NCBI RefSeq assembly: GCF_958979055.1
Contig: NC_084887.1
Location: 37,736,620 to 37,800,619 of the forward strand
Source of the DNA: Alnus glutinosa
Taxonomy: Eukaryota > Streptophyta > Magnoliopsida > Fagales > Betulaceae
Reading direction: 5' to 3'
Length of the DNA stretch: 64,000 nt
The position numbers and the translations under genes are program-made. This document shows, piece after piece, positions 59,012 through 64,000 of the stretch (its first letter is position 1; each line of letters opens with the position of its first letter). The notes under the pieces are model-generated. The model was not told the origin of the DNA and did no database searches. It was given only the letters and a program-made list of their open reading frames with translations.

Positions 59012-62000
59012 ATGGACATTCTCTTCGCCCAGATCCACGCGGACCTCCGTTCGAACGATGCGCTCCGCCAGACCGGCGCTCTCCTCCAAGCGCTACAGCA
59101 GTCCGCAGCGGGGCGAGACATCTCGGTCCTGGCCAAGTCCGCCGTGGAGGAGATCGTGGCCGCTCCGGCATCCGCCGTGTCCAAGAAGCTCGCCTTTGAC
59201 CTCATCCGCTCCACGCGCCTCACCGCCGATCTCTGGGACACAGTCTGCATAGGCGTCCGTAACGATCTCGACTTCCCGGACCCCGACGTCACTGCCGCTG
59301 CCGTCTCCATCCTCGCCGCCCTCCCCTCCCACCGCCTCGGAAAGCTCATCGCCGATTCGAGCAAGGAGATCGAGGCCTGTTTCGGCTCGCAGAGCGACAA
59401 TCTCCGATTCTCCATCACCGAAACCCTAGGCTGCGTCATGGCTCGCGACGACGTCGTCACGCTCTGCGAGAACAGCGTGAACCTTCTGGATAGGGTTTCC
59501 AACTGGTGGACACGTATCGGCCAGAACATGCTCGACAAATCAGACTCCGTTTCGAAGGTCGCGTTCGAGTCCGTGGGCAGGCTGTTCCAGGAGTTCGATT
59601 CGAAGCGAATGAGCAGACTCGCGGGCGATAAGCTCATCGACAGTGAGAACTCGCTCGCGATTCGGTCAAATTGGGTTTCGTCGATGGTGGACTTCGTGTG
59701 GAAGAGGCGCAACGCGTTGATGGCGAGGTCGTTGGTCTTGCCAGTCGAGAGCTTCAGGGCCACGGTGTTTCCGATCGTTTACGCCGTGAAGGCAGTGGCT
59801 TCTGAGGCCGTCGAGGTGATTCGGAAGCTATCGAAATCTTCTTCTGCCATTGGGAGGAGTGTTTCGGATTCGAATGCGGAACGGTTCGTCGGAGTTTCGG
59901 ACATGGTTTCGCACCTGGCGCCGTTCTTGGCGTCCTCGTTGGACCCGGCTTTGATTTTCGAAGTGGGGATTAATATGTTGTATTTGGCCGATGTGCCTGG
60001 AGGGAAGCCCGAGTGGGCTTCGCAGTCGATTATTGCGATTCTCACGCTTTGGGATCGACAGGAATTTTCGTCTGCGAGAGAGAGTATCGTCAGGGCTGTA
60101 GTTACGAATCTACACCTCCTCGATCTTCATATGCAGGTATAGCGTGCTCATTTGCTAGTGTTATTTACCTGTTCAGTTGGGTTTTTTAGTTTGTTTAATT
60201 TACCGCTTTGAACATTAGAACCTAAAACTGTCTGTATATTGATAACTTGGAGAGATCGCATGGAAGGCAAGTTGGGTTTGGCTGGCTTTGGTGAAAATGA
60301 AACCTGGAAGGGAATTCTGTTCATGGTTAGCCGTTGAGTAGCGTTATGAGCTTAATAAGCTTTGTAATTGAAGAATTTCCAGTAGATAAGATATGGATGA
60401 GAATGTAGCTGCGGTTCTGTTTCTCTTTGTCAACCCTGTATTGTTTTCCTGTGAGCTGATGAAGTGTTATAATGATGGTCTTTTTCAAGGCTCAGCTTCT
60501 ACTTAAGAAAGGGGAATAAAAGGACACAGCATGTAAAAGTGATTCAAATGTGTTTATGCTGTGAGTAATGCTAGTATCTATGTATGAGGGTTGAGTTTTA
60601 AACATGATCTGACATGTAGATCTTTTGTTTGTAGGTTTCATTGTTTAAGAGGCTTCTTCTTATGGTGAGAAACTTGAGGGCAGAATCAGACCGCATGCAT
60701 GCTTTGGCATGTGTTTGTAGGACAGCTCTCTGTGTTGATCTGTTTGCAAAGGAAAGTGTTCGAAGAGGTCAGAAACCTCTTGCAGGAACCGATATTGCTT
60801 CTCTTTTTGAGGATGCAAGAATAAGAGATGATCTTAATAGTGTCACGAGTAAAAGCTTATTTAGGGAGGAGTTAGTAGCATCACTAATGGAAAGTTGCTT
60901 TCAGTTGTCTCTACCTTTGCCTGAACAAAAGAACTCAGGTATGGAGAGCAGGGTCATTGGAGCTTTAGCATATGGAACTGGTTATGGTGCACTAAATTGG
61001 ACCGAGCCTGCTTTGGAAGTGGTGGAAGTTTGTAGGCCTTGCGTCAAATGGGATTGTGATGGCCGGACCTATGCAATCGATTGTTACCTAAAGTTGCTTG
61101 TTAGGTTGTGCCATATCTATGATACAAGGGGAGGTGTAAAAAGAGTAAAAGATGGTGCTTCTCAGGATCAAATTTTAAATGAGACAAGGTTGCAAAACTT
61201 ACAACGTGAACTTGTGAAAGATCTACGTGAGGTATGTGAACTCCGCTTGACTAACTATAATTGCACTTGCTATGACTTAACATTGTGGCAATGCATATGT
61301 GGGCTGTTGCACTTCCTTATTCATTTTATCTGTAGTTAATGCTTCAAAGAAATTACTTTTATTGTTGTTAGATACAAACATGTTTAGTAGTTTGTTTCGC
61401 ATAATACCTTTCTTGTAATATAAAACTATGTTGTTCTTGAAATTGTATTATAATAAATCAGAAATGAAGGAGTCAAACCGTGATTAGTGATGCTGCGAAG
61501 CTATGTCCTCATGTGTGCTGCCCTGCATGCCTTCAGTAGTTCATTTATACTTTTATGTTTTGTTTTTAATCAATAAACTGATCTTTTGCTTGATGCTGAT
61601 GAGTGATTCCACAGGCCATTAATCAACAAATGTGGTGCTAAAGTATCAAGCTATAGAATAGCCATGTACTTCTATTTATTGTAGTCAAAAGTGTCTTAGT
61701 CTTGAGTCAGGTTTCTGACTGGGAGCAGGAGTCATGTATTGTTTTTTTGCTTTCTGCAACTGTTATCTGATTTCTTAGGAATTGTAAAAATGCTCATTCG
61801 AAGTAAAGTGGTTGTTATTACCTTCAAAACTAAAGACGGTTGCTATTTCTTTACAATATTGTATTCCTCAGATATTTGTTCTTTCTTTAGTTGTTTCTTT
61901 CTCTCTCCACACTGTTTTCTCGATTATCTACCGAATTCCAAGGTGTTTTAAGTCCTATCATCTTTGTTATTTTTTGTGCAGTGTATATTGAATAGCTTTT

Positions 62001-63886
62001 ATCTATTTTTTGCGTGTCATTCCCAAACCTTTGTCCATTTGGCAGGTGAATACCTCAAGAATATGTGCCCGCCTTATTTGGGCTATTGCAGAACACATAG
62101 ATCTAGAAGGATTGGATCCACTTCTAGCTGATGACCCTGATGATCCGCTTAATATCATTGTATCAAATATTCACAAAGTTTTGTTCAACATAGATTCTTC
62201 TGCAGATACAACAAATAGGCTGCTAGATGTTCAGGCGGTTCTTTTATGTGCTCAGCGGTTGGGGTCACGACACCCTAGGGCAGGGCAGTTACTGACTAAA
62301 GAACTCGAAGAGTTCAGAAACAATGGTTTGGCTGATTCTGTGAATAAGCATCAATGCCGCTTAATATTGCAGAGAATCAAATATGCATCAAGTCATCCAG
62401 AGAGCCGGTGAGCATAATTTATATCTTTATAATCTGAATAAGTGTGGATCAAAAGATATCATTTGATTGTACGCCCTAAATTTGCCAAATTTGCATCCCA
62501 ATTTTTCCATGTTAAATTCTCTCCCCTAGGAGTTCCCAAACCCAATGTGGATCAAGATGTTGCACAGAAATGTTCTATCTGAATTTAGTTTTGTGCCCAT
62601 TTAATGGAGTATGTCAAATTGGTGGACAATAATGATTGCTAAACTTCAGCCATTGTACTGTTGCTTTCCCTTTGTTCATTTCCTCAACCATATTTTACTA
62701 GTTTCTCGACAAGCAATTCAATATGTGTATAATGTGGAGAATGTTGAAAAGTCGGATGGTTATGTTTCTTTTTCAGGTGGTCAGGGGTTAGTGAAGCCAG
62801 AGGAGATTACCCATTTAGCCACCACAAACTAACTGTTCAATTTTATGAAGCATCTGCAGCTCAGGATAGAAAGTTGGAAGGATTGGTTCACAAGGCTATT
62901 TTAGAGCTTTGGAGGCCAGACCCTAGTGAGTTAACTCTTTTGCTGACAAAAGGAATTGACTCTACTTTACTGAAGGTGCCTCCAACTGCAATTACTTTGA
63001 CTGGTAGCAGTGATCCATGCTATGTTGAAGCATACCATTTAGTGGACTCAAGTGACGGAAGGATCACTCTGCATTTAAAGGTTGAATTCTTCTAGTTGTA
63101 ACTATTACAATTAACTCTGTAAGCCCTTTTATTAATGATTGTTATTGTTATGTAGTAGGCTATAAAAATTTTCTTAATTCAAAATTTTAAGTAAGATACT
63201 TATATAACATGGCACTTGGCACCATTGTTCTGCTTTCATTGAGGAGGGAAATAATGATCATGTGGAATGGATAGGTGTTTCGTTGTCGTTGGACGGTAGC
63301 TAGAAAGCACTTTGTCTGAACTCATGACTCTCAATTGCTAATATTCAAGAAGTTTTTACCCTCCACCTTTTGAGAACCCACTTTTTAGAGCAACTGATTA
63401 TTTTGTGAATTTGTAGGATTTTCATGCAAATTTGAAGTGGGTAGGGATTTGTATGTCTTTCCTGTTAGTTTCTGTGGGAGCTTAACTGAGATGCCAATGC
63501 ATCATGCTGTCATGACTCATTCCCTGGCACACATATATAATCATATTTTCATGGTTCATATTCTGAATAGTAGAGGTTACTTGAAAGAAACAGTGGGATT
63601 ATGTTTAAATTCATTCAATGAGACTACTTTCTCTGAACTTCCATGAACTAAAGGGATGAAAAGAATTACTTTATTCCTTTGTAGGATACGAGCTATGGCA
63701 GATAATGCTCTTATTTTGTGCTTGATTAAAATAAAATTTTGACAATTGGTGAATATGTTGCAGGTCTTAAATTTAACTGACCTTGAACTGAATCGGGTGG
63801 ACATTCGGGTTGGATTATCTGGTGCATTATATTTTATGGATGGATCTCCTCAAGCAATTCGGCAACTGCGTAATCTAGTTTCGCAG
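59012..63886 (+). CDS. TPLATE: TPLATE, subunit of the TPLATE/TSET endocytic adaptor complex (5' part)
   Basis: Essential plant adaptor-like protein acting at the plasma membrane and cell plate in clathrin-mediated endocytosis. Five exons in the window: 59012-60136, 60635-61231, 62046-62407, 62777-63080 and 63764-63886 (2511 nt, 837 aa, in frame); a donor GT follows and the gene runs off the right edge. The Arabidopsis protein is ~1176 aa, so about 70% is here. MDILFAQIHADLRSNDALRQ is nearly identical to Arabidopsis. An alpha-solenoid of HEAT/ARM-like helices (adaptin-like trunk) fills ~1-690, with NWWTRIGQNMLDKSDSVSK and SLFREELVASLMESCFQLSL. The start of the appendage-like region follows (WSGVSEARGDYPFSHHKLTV; LELNRVDIRVGLSGALYFMD). 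The 5' exon is GC-rich compared with the rest. A large antisense frame (58906-59763) is a shadow of it. Confidence 0.97.
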
Positions 63887-64000
63887 GTTTTCTTCCCCAC
63901 CTTTGCAGTGCTTCTTGGTTTTTCACTTTTACCTTTGTGGTGCATCTTACTGTTTTTTCCCGTCAAGTTTTTCTTTTCTTTTACTGATAATCTTTTAGTA

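Noticed and set aside
58906-59763. 285-codon minus-strand frame over the TPLATE start
   Set aside because: Antisense shadow of a GC-rich exon whose plus-strand protein is nearly identical to TPLATE.

Overview
The window is nuclear DNA of a flowering plant. It is AT-rich, its genes have many introns, and the spaces and introns are crowded with foldback elements, LINE pieces and (AT)n tracts. The proteins match core-eudicot families closely; a woody rosid is my guess, but I cannot name the species. No prokaryotic operon, CRISPR array, rRNA or convincing tRNA gene is present. Gene structures were built by hand from splice sites; every multi-exon model below sums to a whole number of codons. Layout from left to right: the tail of an LHT-type amino-acid transporter (1-120, +, probably a remnant); a TLC-domain membrane protein (1478-2260, -); a ten-exon BET bromodomain gene of the GTE8 type (3387-9742, -); a 10-kb gene-poor stretch of repeats (10.6-20.5 kb); two tandem copies of an AITR-type ABA-response repressor gene (20616-21506 and 24162-25058, both -); another repeat stretch (25.8-30.6 kb); mitochondrial cytochrome c1 (30612-34046, -); a membrane-anchored Kelch-repeat protein (38400-44180, +); plastid PTAC14 (46257-49903, -); a peroxisomal 4CL-like acyl-CoA synthetase (51026-54972, -); and the first five exons of TPLATE (59012-63886, +, running off the right edge). 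From recall, the order LHT - AITR - CYC1 parallels Arabidopsis At5g40780 - At5g40790/At5g40800 - At5g40810. The order GTE8 - AITR - CYC1 - Kelch parallels At3g27260 - At3g27250 - At3g27240 - At3g27220. The left two thirds therefore look like one old linkage block from which both Arabidopsis segments descend. The genes do not form a pathway: they serve chromatin, ABA response, respiration, plastid transcription, peroxisomal acyl activation and endocytosis, and sit together by descent. I found no convincing undescribed multi-gene system. The strongest second-look items are the conserved ABRE/CCAAT promoter shared by the two AITR copies, a LINE-derived retroposon without reverse transcriptase that keeps a perfect 16-bp target duplication in a CYC1 intron, several foldback elements with 9-10 bp target duplications (some nested), a GC-AG intron in the GTE8 gene, and a CCGG-core terminal-inverted-repeat element with an older relative 30 kb away.
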